This document shows, one piece after another, positions 10,488 through 22,349 of a stretch of 64,000 nt of DNA (position 1 is the first letter of the stretch; each line of letters opens with the position of its first letter). The position numbers and the translations under genes were made by a program. Under the pieces are notes generated by a model that saw only the letters and a program-made list of their open reading frames with translations, made no database searches and was not told the origin of the DNA. This DNA is from Symsagittifera roscoffensis (lineage: Eukaryota > Xenacoelomorpha > Acoela > Convolutidae), in assembly GCF_963678635.1 (NCBI RefSeq), contig NC_087070.1, forward strand, positions 37,327,109 to 37,391,108. Direction: 5' to 3'.

Positions 10488-12200
10488 TTTGCGTTTCTTT
10501 TGTTCCGGCTGGTATTATGTAGATTGGACATTCTTCTGTCGACTGTGCCTCTAATTTCTTTTCTGCTGGTGGTACTACTTGCACCTCGTGTTCTGGAGAG
10601 CTGCTTGATGACATGGTTAGGTCAATTACTCCTCCACTTGGTACTTCTTTAAGTACGTTTGGCGATGTTACATATCTAGAAGCTAAAGTTGGCGGATTCT
10701 TTCTTGCTGTCTTCGTCAACGTGGAATATAGTTCCATCGTCTTCGCATGTAGTCTATCCAATTTCTCGAATGGCCTGTCAAATGTCATGTTTTCCGTGTC
10801 TGAATTTTCTGTTGACGTTGAAACCGGTGATCCACTTGAGCTGCACTGATGTAATGGTTTCCTCGGCGTGCTTGCGGCTGGTGTATTTTTACCTAAACCT
10901 GAACAATATGCTGACTTGAATTTTGGTTTAAGTGATATGTGGTTTTTCCTAATTACTTTCCCAGTTTCGGTAATGTAAGTATTATTAGTGACTTTAACAA
11001 TTTTCCCATTAAACCGCTTGAATAAAGGACGTCCCGATTTCCTGTCTAATATTTTCCGGTCTACCACTACTTTCTCCGGATAGTGAATAAGATCGAATTC
11101 TAGGTTACTTATTTTTGTCCTGTGTTCTTGCACCTCCTGTTCTACTCTAAATTTTAGAGTTCCTTGATTCAAGTCGCTTCTGAGGCTTGCTGCTAATAAT
11201 GAGTTTCTTTCAGTCAGTTTTCTCAATGCCTCAGATCCCTCCCTGTGTGAAAGATGTTTCCTGTGCAATTTCCAGTCCGATGCTGCCTTTGCAAGGTTTT
11301 TCAATGCCCTGATACTCTCTGGCTCTTCTCCATTCCTCTTCATTTTTGGTGACACGTCTCTGCTTGCCATCCCTTTCTTCACCACCTTCAATCTAGTCCT
11401 TGAGTCCGCCGATTCTCGCATCTCCTCCGGCTTCAGTAGTGATCTCTCCAGTCTCTGTTGATCTAGATTTAACGAACATTTTAGTTTATCCCTGAAATTA
11501 GACCATTCCGTATTCGATTTCCGTCCGAAATGAAGTTCGAAAGGTGATTTCTTAAGGATGCTGTGACGTGATATTCGAATATTTTCCAAAATTATCTTGA
11601 TTGCTGTTTGTATGTCTTCAAAATTTGGGTCCAATTGCATTGTGCCTAGTTTTCTTTTTATGGTTTGGATACATCTTTCTACTAATCCACACCCCCGGTG
11701 GTCTCCTACTGGGCAAAAGATTTGATTTATTCCCTTCGATTTACAAAATTCTGCTAGTTTCGCATTTTTGAATCCCGATTATTGATCTGTCCTTAAATTC
11801 TTTGGTATGCTATGTTGGTGTATGTAGTTTTTTAAGAATTTGAGTATTTTTTTGCTCCCTGACTTTCTGGTGATCATGGCAGATGGGTATTTTGAAAATC
11901 GATCAATAGCGACTATTTATGAATAGTTTTTTTTCCCTTAGAATCGAACAGTGGGCCAGCAAGGTCTATTTGTAATTCCTCGTTCACCTCTGATAATTCT
12001 GGAAAAGGTTCTGCCGAATTGAATGTTTTAGACGTTTTAAGGTTCGTGCCATACGCTGATTATGATCTGCAGGTTTGGCATAAATCGATGATCTCCCTAT
12101 GCATTTTCGGCCACCACAGAAATTGAGCCGCGTCCACCATTGCCTCGTCCTGGGTGTGTTCTGTGCAATCGGGCCATTACTGCTTTCCTCAGACATGTTG
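10488..12200 (-). pseudogene. integrase core and long C-terminal tail of fossil 2
   Basis: The integrase zinc-finger remnant (R-L-H-R-T-H-P-G-R) lies near 12140-12230, followed by a decayed catalytic core down to about 11640. Below this is a long basic segment with K-K-S-P-F-E-L-H-F-G-R-K near its start. It then has a small beta-rich domain around L-F-K-R-F-N-G-K-I-V-K-V and N-T-Y-I-T-E-T-G-K-V, with the look of a C-terminal integrase chromodomain/SH3-like fold. The end is Ser/Pro/Thr-rich and runs into the assembly gap. Parts are broken. Confidence 0.7.
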
Positions 12201-12789
12201 GTATTGCCACTCTATTGTCAATAATGATGCAGTCGTTGATTACTGAGGCATCGTCCCAAAAGTTTGCCATGTAGCTGCCCAATCTCAAGAATCCTTCTCT
12301 ATCCTTCGCTAGGATGTGTTTTCTTAGTTGGCTTAACTGGCTGTCTTCTGTCGTGAGTTCCCCCAATAGATCCGCATCGAGTATGTTATGGAGGCTTGTG
12401 GTGAATGATTTCTTGTTTGTGTTCACTGGAGCTTCTTGTTCTTTCTTCTTTCCAACTTTATCTGCTATCATGTTGACCCTCATTGTCCTTTTCATTCTAT
12501 TCGTTTTGAAGTTTGCCAGCATTCGAGCGTAGTTCATCTTGTTTTTGTTTGCGATATTGATCCTTTTCCTTTTCCTGCTCTCGGTTATCATCTCCACTGT
12601 CTGTTTTGTTTCTGCTCTAATTCTTTCCTCAATCGGGTTTTCCATCTGTATTATGGATGGCAGAATGAATTTACTCATTTTCCTCTGCAAATTTTGTTTT
12701 GTTGAATTGATTATGAATTTATTTGAGCTGGTGATGTTTAAGTTTAAGGTCGGAGACAATGAACTTTGTATATTTTTGGCTGAATATAG

Positions 12790-13190
12790 CTCCATTGCTT
12801 CTGATTGGTTGGATTTTGTTACGACGCCTTCTCGTGGTGAACTGGTTAGATATGGCGAAGTTGTAAATAAATTAAAATTTGACGAATCTGATTGGTTACA
12901 ATTTTCACCGCATGACTTTCCGCCCTCTCGTGGTGAGTTGTGCATTTGCATATCTTGTTTTGATTGATTGTTGATTTTGCCGCATACATTTCCGATCTGT
13001 ACTTGAGGGATGTGAATTTGCATACATTGATCTGATTGGTTAGTGTCAGTTCCGCATGACGATGCGCCCTCTTGCGGATGTGTGAACATTTGCATATCTG
13101 ATCCTGATTGGTTGATACTTGTTCCTTCCGTATCGGATGTTTTGTTGCTTTTTGCGGTTCTGCATCGAGGATCTGATTGGATAAACCCTT
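12790..13190 (-). repeat. tandem spacer repeats with octamer and CCAAT words (fossil 2)
   Basis: About four to five imperfect repeats of roughly 90-110 bp between RNase H and integrase. Plus-strand words: CTGATTGG (ATTGG at 12804, 12891, 13035, 13107, 13176), ATTTGCAT (12944, 13016, 13088) and GCCCTCT(C/T)G(T/C)GG (12920-12933, 13064-13077). In protein terms this is a Lys/Asn/Gln-rich low-complexity spacer. The DNA words look like POU-octamer and NF-Y/CCAAT sites (inference). Confidence 0.65.
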
Positions 13191-13399
13191 TGTACGAGAT
13201 ATCGAGATCCCTTGCGGTGCTTCGGAAATTGGGTGTTTTCCTCCGTTCTCCCTCCCAATTAGTGTAAATCTCTTTGGTTTTATCCTGTTTTCCTCTAGAT
13301 GGGCCTTGTCTAGTTGGATTTTTTCAATTTCTTTTGTCGGCGCTGGAGTGTTAATCACCCTACATGCCTCATCGAAGTTTTCGATGGCTTTGACTACAA

Positions 13400-14640
13400 A
13401 CTGTTCGTCGTATTTTGATGGAGGTGGTGCCTCAAATTTAGGACTTCTTGATAAGTAATCTGCCATTCCTATTTTAGCTCCTGCGATGTGAGAAATTGTA
13501 TATTCGAATGGTAGCATTCTGTCTGCCCATCTTGTCAGCCTGGATTGGTATGTTTTGTTGCCCCGATTTTCTGTTAATGCTGTGACTATGGCTTTGTGGT
13601 CGGTTAATATTTGGAATTGGTTTCCCAATAAAAAATTTCTAAAGAATTCACATGACCATACCACCACTAGTAGTTCGAGCTCGTTAGTGCTGTACTTTTG
13701 TTCAGCTGCATTCAAAAATTTTGATGTGAATGCGAATGGTACCCATTTGTCCGGTTCCAATTCTTGCTCTAATGCAGCCCTCGATCCTTTGTGACTGGCA
13801 TCACATTTAATCCTGCATTGTTTGGTTGTTTGATGGCATCGTAATGGTGCCTTTTTGTTATGATGGCAATTAGTTCCAGGGTTTTTAAATGCGTTGTTTG
13901 CTTCTTCAGTCCAAATGAATTTTTCTTTGTTATCCGCCTTCAATGATGGGCGTAACGGTTCGGTGTGTTTTTGGAGGTTGGGTATAAATCTGGACATGTG
14001 ATTTAATATGCCCATGAATGATCTCAGTTGTTTCAGAGATTTTGGCGGTTGTAATGCCATTACTGCTTCTATCTTCGAGTGTTTTGGTCTCAATCCTGTC
14101 TCATCTATCTCGAATCCCAGCCAGATTAATTTTGTTTTTGAAAATTCACATTGGCTGAGTTTTAGCGCAAAACCTTCTTTGTCTAACCTTGACAGGACTT
14201 TGTCAACTGTTTCATTGTAATCCGTGACTGAACTTTTTGGTACTATTAGTATGTCATCTAAGAAACAGAAGACTCCTTGAATTCCTTGGATTGTGTTGTC
14301 CATTGCCTTCTGGAATTCCTTTGGCATGTCTGTTAGTCCATAAAATCCGGTTTTGAATCTGTACGTTCCGGTGAACTCCCTGCATGCGATGCTGAAGTTA
14401 CAGTGTTTGCTCACGGATTCGTCTAACGGGAGTTGGCTGAATGCGTACTTTAGATCTAATGACGTAAGCCAGACCGTGCCCTCTGTCTTGGCTGTAATTA
14501 TTTGGGCTGCTGAGTGGAGTAGTTCTAATAAATTTGGCATCTGAAATTTATTTTTGTAGATCTGTGAGTTCATTGGTTTTGCGTCCATTGCTAATTTCAC
14601 TGTGCCGTCCTTTTTTGCTGTTATGACTACTGGAGCTACG
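13400..14640 (-). pseudogene. reverse transcriptase and RNase H of fossil 2
   Basis: Long open stretch carrying the RT palm (L-D-L-K-Y-A-F-S-Q-L, G-F-Y-G-L-T-D-M-P, F-C-F-L-D-D-I-L-I-V), thumb (L-R-S-F-M-G-I-L-N-H), and RNase H (K-C-D-A-S-H-K-G-S, S-T-N-E-L-E-L-L-V-V-V-W, I-L-T-D-H-K-A). It ends with the linker G-M-A-D-Y-L-S-R typical of Ty3/Gypsy pol. The catalytic aspartates of RT are visible in the LDD motif. This is the clearest diagnostic segment of the lineage in the window. Confidence 0.9.
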
Positions 14641-14661
14641 AAATGATCACTAGTGCATTTA

Positions 14662-15393
14662 TCAAGTTTCCGCTCCCATTTTGGTTTGAATATGGATTGG
14701 CCTTCTTCTGCCGTTTTCCTGAATTGGGATCAATGGTAATTTAAATGACGTGAATACCTTGTGGTTCTTTGAGCGCCCCAATCTATGGAAGACATCATTG
14801 TATTTCTTAGTGAATTTGTTCCTCCAAAAGGTCGATTTGGCAGTTTCATTTTCTTGCTTTTCTGAAATTGCATTTATTGAATTTTTGGGTGGTTTGAGTT
14901 GAGTTGTTACTATTCCCAGGTCTGGTTGGATGTCTAAGCCTAATAAACATCTGGTTCTATTCTCGGAAATTAAGAATTTCGCTCCTTGTAGTCTCCATCC
15001 ATTTGAGTAAATGTCGATTTCTAGTATTCCGAAGAGTTTTATCGGTTTATGGTGGTAATCTACGTACGTTGTGGATAACGGATTATTATCTAGTGATATG
15101 ATCTTTGCGTTGGGGTCTTTCTGTAATAGATTTTCTGCTGTACGTTTGTTTACAAATGATGCTGGGCTTCCAGTGTCAATTGTGGCGCTAAATAGTGAGC
15201 CTCTTGTTCTTAGCGTTGTTCTTAGACACTTAGTTTTCCCCGTTGCAGAGTTGATTACTTCTGGATTCTTGACTGTTTCCGTTTGTAGTGATCTTTCCGA
15301 GATTTTTAGGACTGAGTAGTTCTCTTCACTGTCTGAAACTATGAAGTTGCAGTCCTCTTCTTCGTCCGGATCTGGTTGTTCGACGTTGGCCAC
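14662..15393 (-). pseudogene. aspartic protease region of fossil 2
   Basis: Protease recognised by L-F-S-A-T-I-D-T-G-S-P-A-S-F-V and a later L-L-G-L-D, the two hallmark motifs of retropepsins. It is preceded by an acidic stretch (P-D-P-D-E-E-E-D) and followed by the linker to RT. It lies between the zinc-knuckle part of gag and RT, as expected. Confidence 0.8.
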
Positions 15394-16488
15394 TTGATTA
15401 CTGTTGCAGCATTTCGCAAAATGTCCCTTTTATCCACAATTTCTACATGTTGCTCCTCTGGCTTGGCATTTAGATTTTTGTTCGGGTGTAAATCTTCTCC
15501 CACAGAAATAGCATGGTTTAGATTGAGTGTTCGACTGGTCTTGCTGGTTTTTTGGTTTAAAATTTCCTTCCCTAGCGCTCTATTCATTCTGTTTTGGACA
15601 TTGTTTTTCGACTGGATGGACATCAGTGGTTCTTGTTTGACCCGAAACTGGTTAGATGAGTTTGTGAAGTTCGCTAAATTGCTCGTTGTAGATGGGTTCT
15701 GCTTTTGGAGAGTGCTCGCTGTAACGTATCCCTTCTCCTGAAGTAATGCCGATTTGAGGGTATCATCTACTGTGGCTCCTGGTCTAATGCAAAGTTCTCT
15801 TTGTATGTCAGAGAATCTCATTTTTGCAATAAAGATGTCGCGAATGACTTCCTTCTCTATCTCCTCTGTCCATCCACATTTTAAAGCTTGTCCTGCTAGG
15901 CGGAGGTAAATTGATTCGAGGCTTTCCCTGTCCCCGTGCGATGCGTTGTAGATTTGCATCCTTTCTATGATATAGTTCTTTTCCCGTTTGAATAGTTGTT
16001 CGCAAGCGTCGTGGAAAAATTTGAGTTTTACTGGGTTTATGTTGATATGTGCATGTTGATGGAGGAATCTCTTTTTCCCTTCGTTTCCCGAGGCGAAGAA
16101 TAACCTTGACTTAATCCTTGCATCTGCTTCGTGATAATACACATTTGGATTTATTTTGGGTCCCTTCTTTCTTCTTTCTTCGTTCTTCGTTCACTTCGTT
16201 TGTTTTCCTGATTGCCGCTTCATTTCTTGCGGTTCTACTGTCCGCTTCTTCTGCCGTTTCTGAATTTGGAATCTGTTCAGGTCTTGGTGGGGGGTCGTCG
16301 TGTACTTCTGCCGGTTCTGTAAGTAGGATATTCGGGTCACAGTTTTCTTTGAGTGATACGGCGAGGAAAAATTTGCCTATCCACACCTCCCAAGGATAGG
16401 GAGGTTCGGCTGACGGTTTACCCCAAAATGAAGGGACACCTAGCAGTTCCGTCCTATCTTCAAAGGAAGAAACTGCTGGCTGCGCCAT
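15394..16488 (-). pseudogene. gag of fossil 2
   Basis: Starts M-A-Q-P-A-V-S-S at 16488 on the LTR/primer-site junction. After an acidic/basic low-complexity stretch comes an alpha-helical capsid-like region (C-E-Q-L-F-K-R-E-K-N-Y, Y-L-R-L-A-G-Q-A, F-I-A-K-M-R-F-S-D, Q-R-E-L). Then come nucleocapsid zinc-knuckle remnants (C-F-C-G-R-R-F, C-x2-C-G-x-K-G-H-F). The D-I-F-I-x-x-M-R-x-S-D-x-Q-R-E-L block is shared with fossil 3 gag. Confidence 0.8.
16473..16487 (-). promoter_or_regulatory. primer-binding site of fossil 2
   Basis: TGGCGCAGCCAGCAG on the minus strand, directly after the LTR end ...ATCACA. Identical to the sites of fossils 1 and 3. It shares two bases with the gag ATG. Confidence 0.8.
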
Positions 16489-16789
16489 GTGATAATCCCT
16501 AAATCTTATCTGAAAACTAGACTAATAATTTAGTTGAATTAATAGTAAAGTTTAATAAATAAGTATGGATCAAAGAATAGAAGATAACTATAATCTCTCA
16601 ATAGTTAACACAGAGTGAGTCTCAGTTTTTAGCACCATCAAGTTGTTAGAACAATCAACGTGATTGACAGGTCTTTAATTAGTGTTTTTCAAATGATCTC
16701 TAACATTAATAATAAGGTATAACGTCCTCTATCTTAGGTGGTCTACTTACTACCACCACACAGATGATATCAGATATTGTTGTGCCAAA

Positions 16790-18350
16790 AAATTTTGAAA
16801 AAAAAAAACTTTTTTATTCAAATAGAGTTTCGACATACAAAGGCCTGCATATGGTCCAGAGATCAATTATAACCATTTCAAGAAATCACCATAAAAATTA
16901 GAATGCTAGAAAACTATCATTTCATTGAAGATATCTTACAACAGCGTACATGATTTGGATTACAAGCATTGTTAGATTTTGTTTTGCGAAAAATAAAACA
17001 ATTTTATTAAATTTCTGTCTGATTGGTTTTTTGGAAAATTGGAAAACAGATCCCATTGGGTAATAGAGTACGACAACACATCTGCTTTGGCTCTTCGGCT
17101 ACTTGAAAAGCGACAAACCTCTCTAATCATGAGCGGCTTTTGAGCTAGAGTCATGAATCGCTTCTCAGTAGTTCGAGTTCTACTCCATCCTTTGAAATTG
17201 TTTATCGACAGCCAAATTCGGACAAAAGCTTTTCTAAAGGCGTCTCCAAAAATCACTATTTTATGAAGGATTGTGTGCGACAAAATTTGGGCCAAAAACT
17301 GTGCCAGAATGTTGGTTTTAGCATCTATTTTTTTAAATTTCCAGCAGCACACAAGTTTGGATCGAAGTAGGGTTTTAATTGTTTCGTAAGTAATCGTATA
17401 AAGATTTTGGCCAAAGTTGTAAACGTTAAATTCGGTGCTTTAAAAACAGTCGGTAATAAACTAGAGCGACACAAAACAAACTATACTTTTCAGCAACCAA
17501 AAAAATGAGTTTTTTTTTGTGAAAGACGTTTCGTTTCAATCCTTATTAAGTTTAATGTATGAATAAAAAAAGCAGGCAAAATTTCATCAGCATCATTTTC
17601 ATTTTATGAATATGTTTTGTAATTTAAATGATTAAAGTCTGAACATTATTACTGCCATTTGCTATGAAAAATTGGCTAGAAGATAATAATTTTTTCAAGA
17701 TGTTTGTTCTGTTGCTTAAAACGCAAAAATGCACTGCCAACAGAAATGAAAAACTTTTTGTGAGCACGAATTTTAAATGATTCTTCTTTTGTTGTTGAAC
17801 TGCTGATTTTTCTGAGAGTTTAACCAAAAAATTATGACGAAAAACTGTGAGCCAAAAAATTGAAAATAAAATAACCTAAGAAACATAACTAAGAAACATA
17901 TTCTAAGCCAAAAAAATCTCGTTTTATCTGATTTAACATATATCAAGCGAAAAGCAATTGTTAAGTTTTCACCATACTGCACTTTGTTTGAAACTTCAGA
18001 ATAATTTACTTAAAAATGTATAATCTATTATGATTGATTATAATCTATTAAAATTTAATTTTTTTGATATGAGATGTACTCCTCTACACTTACTTCCTGT
18101 AATCGTCTGTGGTTTCCAAAAACGTTTTTTTTTGTTCTAAAATTAAACTTTTCTTTTGCTTATAACATGTACTTTTTTGACAATTGATCACTGAAGTATG
18201 AATTTTTCGATCTAGATTTCAATATAAGATTAATCTAACTCTAACGATATTTTAAAGAGCAAAAAGTCCAAGGCAATTGAGAATACATTCTGATTCCGCC
18301 TTGAGTGTCTAGTTTGCATAAATCAAGTATATAGTCATTTTATAGTCAGT
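16790..18350. other. AT-rich DNA, nothing firmly recognised
   Basis: A 126-codon minus frame at 16972-17352 shows no family resemblance and no splice context. Near 18005-18055 the word GATTATAATCTATTA appears, so this may be the decayed margin of the MITE family seen at 8221-8839. Confidence 0.4.
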
Positions 18351-20020
18351 ATCTAAAGTTACGAAATAATATATTGACATCCATTGTAAATAAGTTGTAA
18401 TATGTGTATTTTTTATTGTCAAAATAGTCTTTTATAATCTCTCATAATCGATTAAAAGGGACTTTTGAGAAATAATTGACAAAATATAAAATTTTGTTTT
18501 TAATTTATCTCACTTCATTTTATATTATATATAGCATTTATGTATTTATATTTTTTCTACTTTTCCAATTCTCAACCAATCACAGGTAGGGATTGGGGTG
18601 GAAAACTTGAAGATATGGGGTAGAAAGCTGAGGCGAGGGGTTGGGTAGGGGTGGGATGGTAATGGGGTTAGTAAACTGAGGATTGGTGAGTTGTAAACAT
18701 AGGGATGTGGTCTGTTGAATTTAATTAAGTTTTAGCTTTTTAACTCAAAAAGCTTTTTCAAACTGTAAAAAACATGAAGTAGAGTTTCTTGCAAAACTTC
18801 TGCAAAATAATTGAGTTTATTTCTAAAAAAAAGGATTTTAATCAATTATAATGGATTTTAGTTTTTTTCTAAATCAAAAATATTTGATTATAATGGATTA
18901 ACTTGACAAAATTAATCAATTTCAGGGTTATAAATCATGGATTAAAACTGATTATAATGTTTTTTGGTGGATTTTTTCCAAAGCAATCATTCCTAATGGC
19001 CTAATGGCAATATAAAAATTTTTTTTGTTCGAAATTCACAACTGTAAATGATTATAATGGATTTTTTACCCGGAAATCCATTGTAATTGATTGAAATTCA
19101 TGGTCGCTCGGTGCGGGTTATCTTTTTCACAAAATTTTAGGGTCGTGAAGTTTCAATCGATTTACCTGGCCAGAAAACCATTCGTAATCTAAAGTTACGA
19201 AATAATATATTGACATCCATTGTAAATAAGTTGTAATATGTGTATTTTTTATTGTCAAAATAGTCTTTTATAATCTCTCATAATCGATTAAAAGGGACTT
19301 TTGAGAAATAATTGACAAAATATAAAATTTTGTTTTTAATTTATCTCACTTCATTTTATATTATATATAGCATTTATGTATTTATATTTTTTCTACTTTT
19401 CCAATTCTCAACCAATCACAGGTAGGGATTGGGGTGGAAAACTTGAAGATATGGGGTAGAAAGCTGAGGCGAGGGGTTGGGTAGGGGTGGGATGGTAATC
19501 GGGTTAGTAAACTGAGGATTGGTGAGTTGTAAACATAGGGATGTGGTCTGTTGAATTTAATTAAGTTTTAGCTTTTTAACTCAAAAAGCTTTTTCAAACT
19601 GTAAAAAACATGAAGTAGAGTTTCTTGCAAAACTTCTGCAAAATAATTGAGTTTATTTCTAAAAAAAAGGATTTTAATCAATTATAATGGATTTTAGTTT
19701 TTTTCTAAATCAAAAATATCTGATTATAATGGATTAACTTGACAAAATTAATCAATTTCAGGGTTATAAATCATGGATTAAAACTGATTATAATGTTTTT
19801 TGGTGGATTTTTTCCAAAGCAATCATTCCTAATGGCCTAATGGCAATATAAAAATTTTTTTTGTTCGAAATTCACAACTGTAAATGATTATAATGGATTT
19901 TTTACCCGGAAATCCATTGTAATTGATTGAAATTCATGGTCGCTCGGTGCGGGTTATATTTTTCACAAAATTTTAGGGTCGTGAAGTTTCAATCGATTTA
20001 CCTGGCCAGAAAACCATTCC
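18351..20020. repeat. tandem duplication, 2 x ~836 bp, of MITE-family DNA
   Basis: Copy 1 is 18351-19186 and copy 2 is 19187-20020. Only a handful of differences were seen by eye (more than 99% identical). Each copy holds ATAATCGATTAAAAGG, a G-rich block (GGGTTGGGTAGGGGTGGGAT), several GATTATAATGGATT words, and the end CTCGGTGCGGGTTAT, which corresponds to the terminal repeat of the element at 8221-8839. Either a very recent duplication or an assembly artefact. Confidence 0.85.
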
Positions 20021-20178
20021 GCAAACTGCGCCCATAAATTTAATTTTTAGTATTTGTCTAAAACGACACAGTTTTGTTCTTTTTTATTCTAGCATAACCT
20101 AGCATCTGTTTCTTTAACTTTTTTTGATGATAAACTTTTATGATTTCATTTACAACTAATAGTTTTACATTAACTTAT

Positions 20179-20654
20179 TGTTCCGACTTTCGATACGAAA
20201 GCATATTTGAGCTCGGGGTGGGTTTTTTTTCTTCAGACAAATTTCGACTTTTTAACTAGCCATTTTTGACGGAATTTTTTTATATCATTCGAAAGCCATT
20301 GTTGTCGTGAGTTTAAATTTGAAAAGATATTTCACCTGTGATCATTTTTTGTAAAGTTATGGGGTTTAAAGATTGCCATTTTGGCCAATTTGGGACAATT
20401 ATCAAGCAATATATTTCGCGCTATTAACGCGTAAGCGGAGATTTAATCCGTCTTAGAAATCGTTCCAAATTGGTTGAACGAAGCTTATTTGCCATAATTG
20501 ATTTGTTACAAGGAGCGAAATCTATCCTTTCGTACTTTATATGGGGTGTGGGGGGATGATTTTCATAAAAAATTGAGTTTTTTAATGTTATTAGTGCTCC
20601 ATAAACCTTAAAAGGCAGTCGGAACATTCAGGGCTTCGCCCTGATACGAGCAGT
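20179..20654 (+). mobile_element. TGTTCCGACT-ended element, copy 1
   Basis: Starts TGTTCCGACTTTCGATACGA and ends with AGTCGGAACA, an exact 10-bp inverted terminal repeat. Similarity to copy 2 continues 28 bases past this to GATACGAGCAGT. Each end carries a small hairpin: CTTTCG-ATA-CGAAAG at the left and CAGGGC-TTC-GCCCTG at the right. No coding frame. Non-autonomous DNA element of unknown superfamily. Confidence 0.65.
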
Positions 20655-21094
20655 ATTGTTTGTTTTTTGGTAGCTTCCAAGAATAATTTTTCAACTTTCC
20701 GTTCAAGTTCCATGAAGTATGAAAGTATGTGAAGTTTTAGTAACATTATCAGATTATTCAATTCAATTCACAGTTTGATCCAATTTTTCCCGGCTTCGAT
20801 TCGAAACAGATCAGTTTTTTTTACCCAGATATTTTCAAAAAAGGCTCCTCGTGTGCAGAAATTTTTTTCAGTCGTAGCAACTAAAAATTGGTCACAGGAA
20901 CAAGTACGCCTGAAAAAAAGCTTTGGCGCTCAGCAGGTTTAATGGTTACTATAAAACGAATTGGAGCAATGTCTAAGATACCCTTACTAAACCATGGCGT
21001 TAAACTTAACTATTTAACAACTCAATAGTTCTAATTAAACAGCAATTTTAATTTCACATTTCTCAAGGCTAAAAATTTGGCATAGAACAGTTTT

Positions 21095-21603
21095 TGTTCC
21101 GACTTTCGATACGAAAGTAACGGAATATTTGTGCTCGGAGTGGGTTTTTTTTTCTTCAGACAAATTTCGACTTTTTAACTAGCCATTTTTATATCATTCA
21201 AAAGGTATTGTTGTCTTGAGCTCAAATTTGAAAAGATATTTCACCTGTGATCATTTTTCGTAAAGTTATGGGGGTTTAAAGATTGCCATTTTGGCCAATT
21301 TGGGACAATTAACGCGCGATAAATTTCGTGCTATAAACGCGTCAGTGGAGAGTTAATCCGTCTTAAAATTGTTCCAAATTGGTTAAAAGAAGCTTATTTG
21401 CCATAATTGATTGGTTACAAGGAGCTAAATCTATCTTTTTGTACTTTAAATGGCGTGTGGGGGGATGATTTTCATGAAAAATTTCAAATTAAAATTTTTT
21501 TTTTTTTTAAATTTTATTACTTTTAATTTTTTAATGTTATCACTGCTCCATAAACCTTAAAAGGCAGTCGGAACATTCAGGACTTCGCCCTGATACGAGC
21601 AGT
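21095..21603 (+). mobile_element. TGTTCCGACT-ended element, copy 2
   Basis: Same ends, hairpins and interior as the copy at 20179-20654, in the same orientation about 900 bp away. Roughly 85-90% identical by eye, with an extra T-rich stretch near 21494-21530. The flanks differ, which supports independent insertion rather than segmental duplication. Confidence 0.65.
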
Positions 21604-22159
21604 CTTTCGAATTATTTATTCCGGTTTGAAAAATAGTATAAATTTCTTTCTAACATAGGCCTATTTGTACTTTTTCTCAAAAAGAGTTGTTAAGCGTTAT
21701 GAATCAAATCCAAGGAAAACCTCAATACGATATAAAATAGTTTAAACTATAAACAGAAATTACGCTACGGTTTTGCCGAAAATATTCTGATGAAAAATTT
21801 TTTTCCTTCAAAGTGCCGCCATTAAGCTCCTGCTTTAACATTACTTTGAGTCTTTGCAAGTCTTTTTAAAATATTGTATCCATACTTTCCGGTCTTCAAG
21901 CGTTTTAAAAAGTTATTGTTCCTTTAACGGTACTAAGGTAAAAAACTTTCCACTTGTAGTAAATCCCCGCTACGAAATTATTAAGTGAAGTTAACTCATC
22001 CCATACTTCTGTATAATTGAAATATTAAAATCACATCAAAAAATAGCTAGTCTTTTTTTTACCATGACTTCTTCCAGCTAGGATTGAGCAAGACACATCT
22101 CGAAAAATCAAAACAGTCATTTCCCGGGTCTTCCCAGACTTATGTCCGGACTATAGCGA

Positions 22160-22345
22160 CAATTTTTTGGCATGTCTAGACTCTCACGACCAAATTTAGG
22201 CATACCCAGACTTTCGCGACAAGTTTCTGGCATGTCTAGACTTTCGCAGCCAAATTGGGCATGCCCAGATTTCGCGAGAAATTTTTGGCATGTCTAGACT
22301 TTCGCAACCAAATCAGGCATGTTCAGACTTCCGCGGCTAGAGTGA
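22160..22345. repeat. minisatellite, ~29-30 bp unit, about six copies
   Basis: Imperfect repeats of a unit like GGCATGTCTAGACTTTCGCG followed by ACCAAATTT, alternating CATGTCTAGAC with CATGCCCAGAC variants. Decayed further copies may reach about 22540 (words CGCGACCAA, TTTCGCGACC). Confidence 0.7.
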
Positions 22346-22349
22346 TCTG

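Larger units (their letters stand above)
10488..16770 (-). mobile_element. Ty3/Gypsy-like LTR retroelement fossil 2
   Basis: Minus-strand LTR retrotransposon with gag, protease, RT, RNase H, a repeat-rich spacer, integrase and a long integrase tail in the usual Ty3/Gypsy order. This is the best preserved of the three sister copies, with long open stretches and perhaps five to ten breaks. The 5' LTR begins at 16488 and runs upward. Its outer end (near 16770) is a guess because no 3' LTR partner is visible; the partner may be in the gap at 10288-10487 or lost. Sister copies are fossils 1 and 3. Confidence 0.85.

Noticed and set aside
17090-17190. tRNA-like segment with GTTCGAGTTC (B-box) near 17170
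   Set aside because: No convincing A-box or cloverleaf could be drawn; could be chance or a SINE relic.
16972-17352. 126-codon minus frame as a gene
   Set aside because: Composition like the surrounding DNA, no start context, splice sites or known domain.
22160-22345. Repeat array resembling CRISPR
   Set aside because: Degenerate direct repeats without spacers; a minisatellite.
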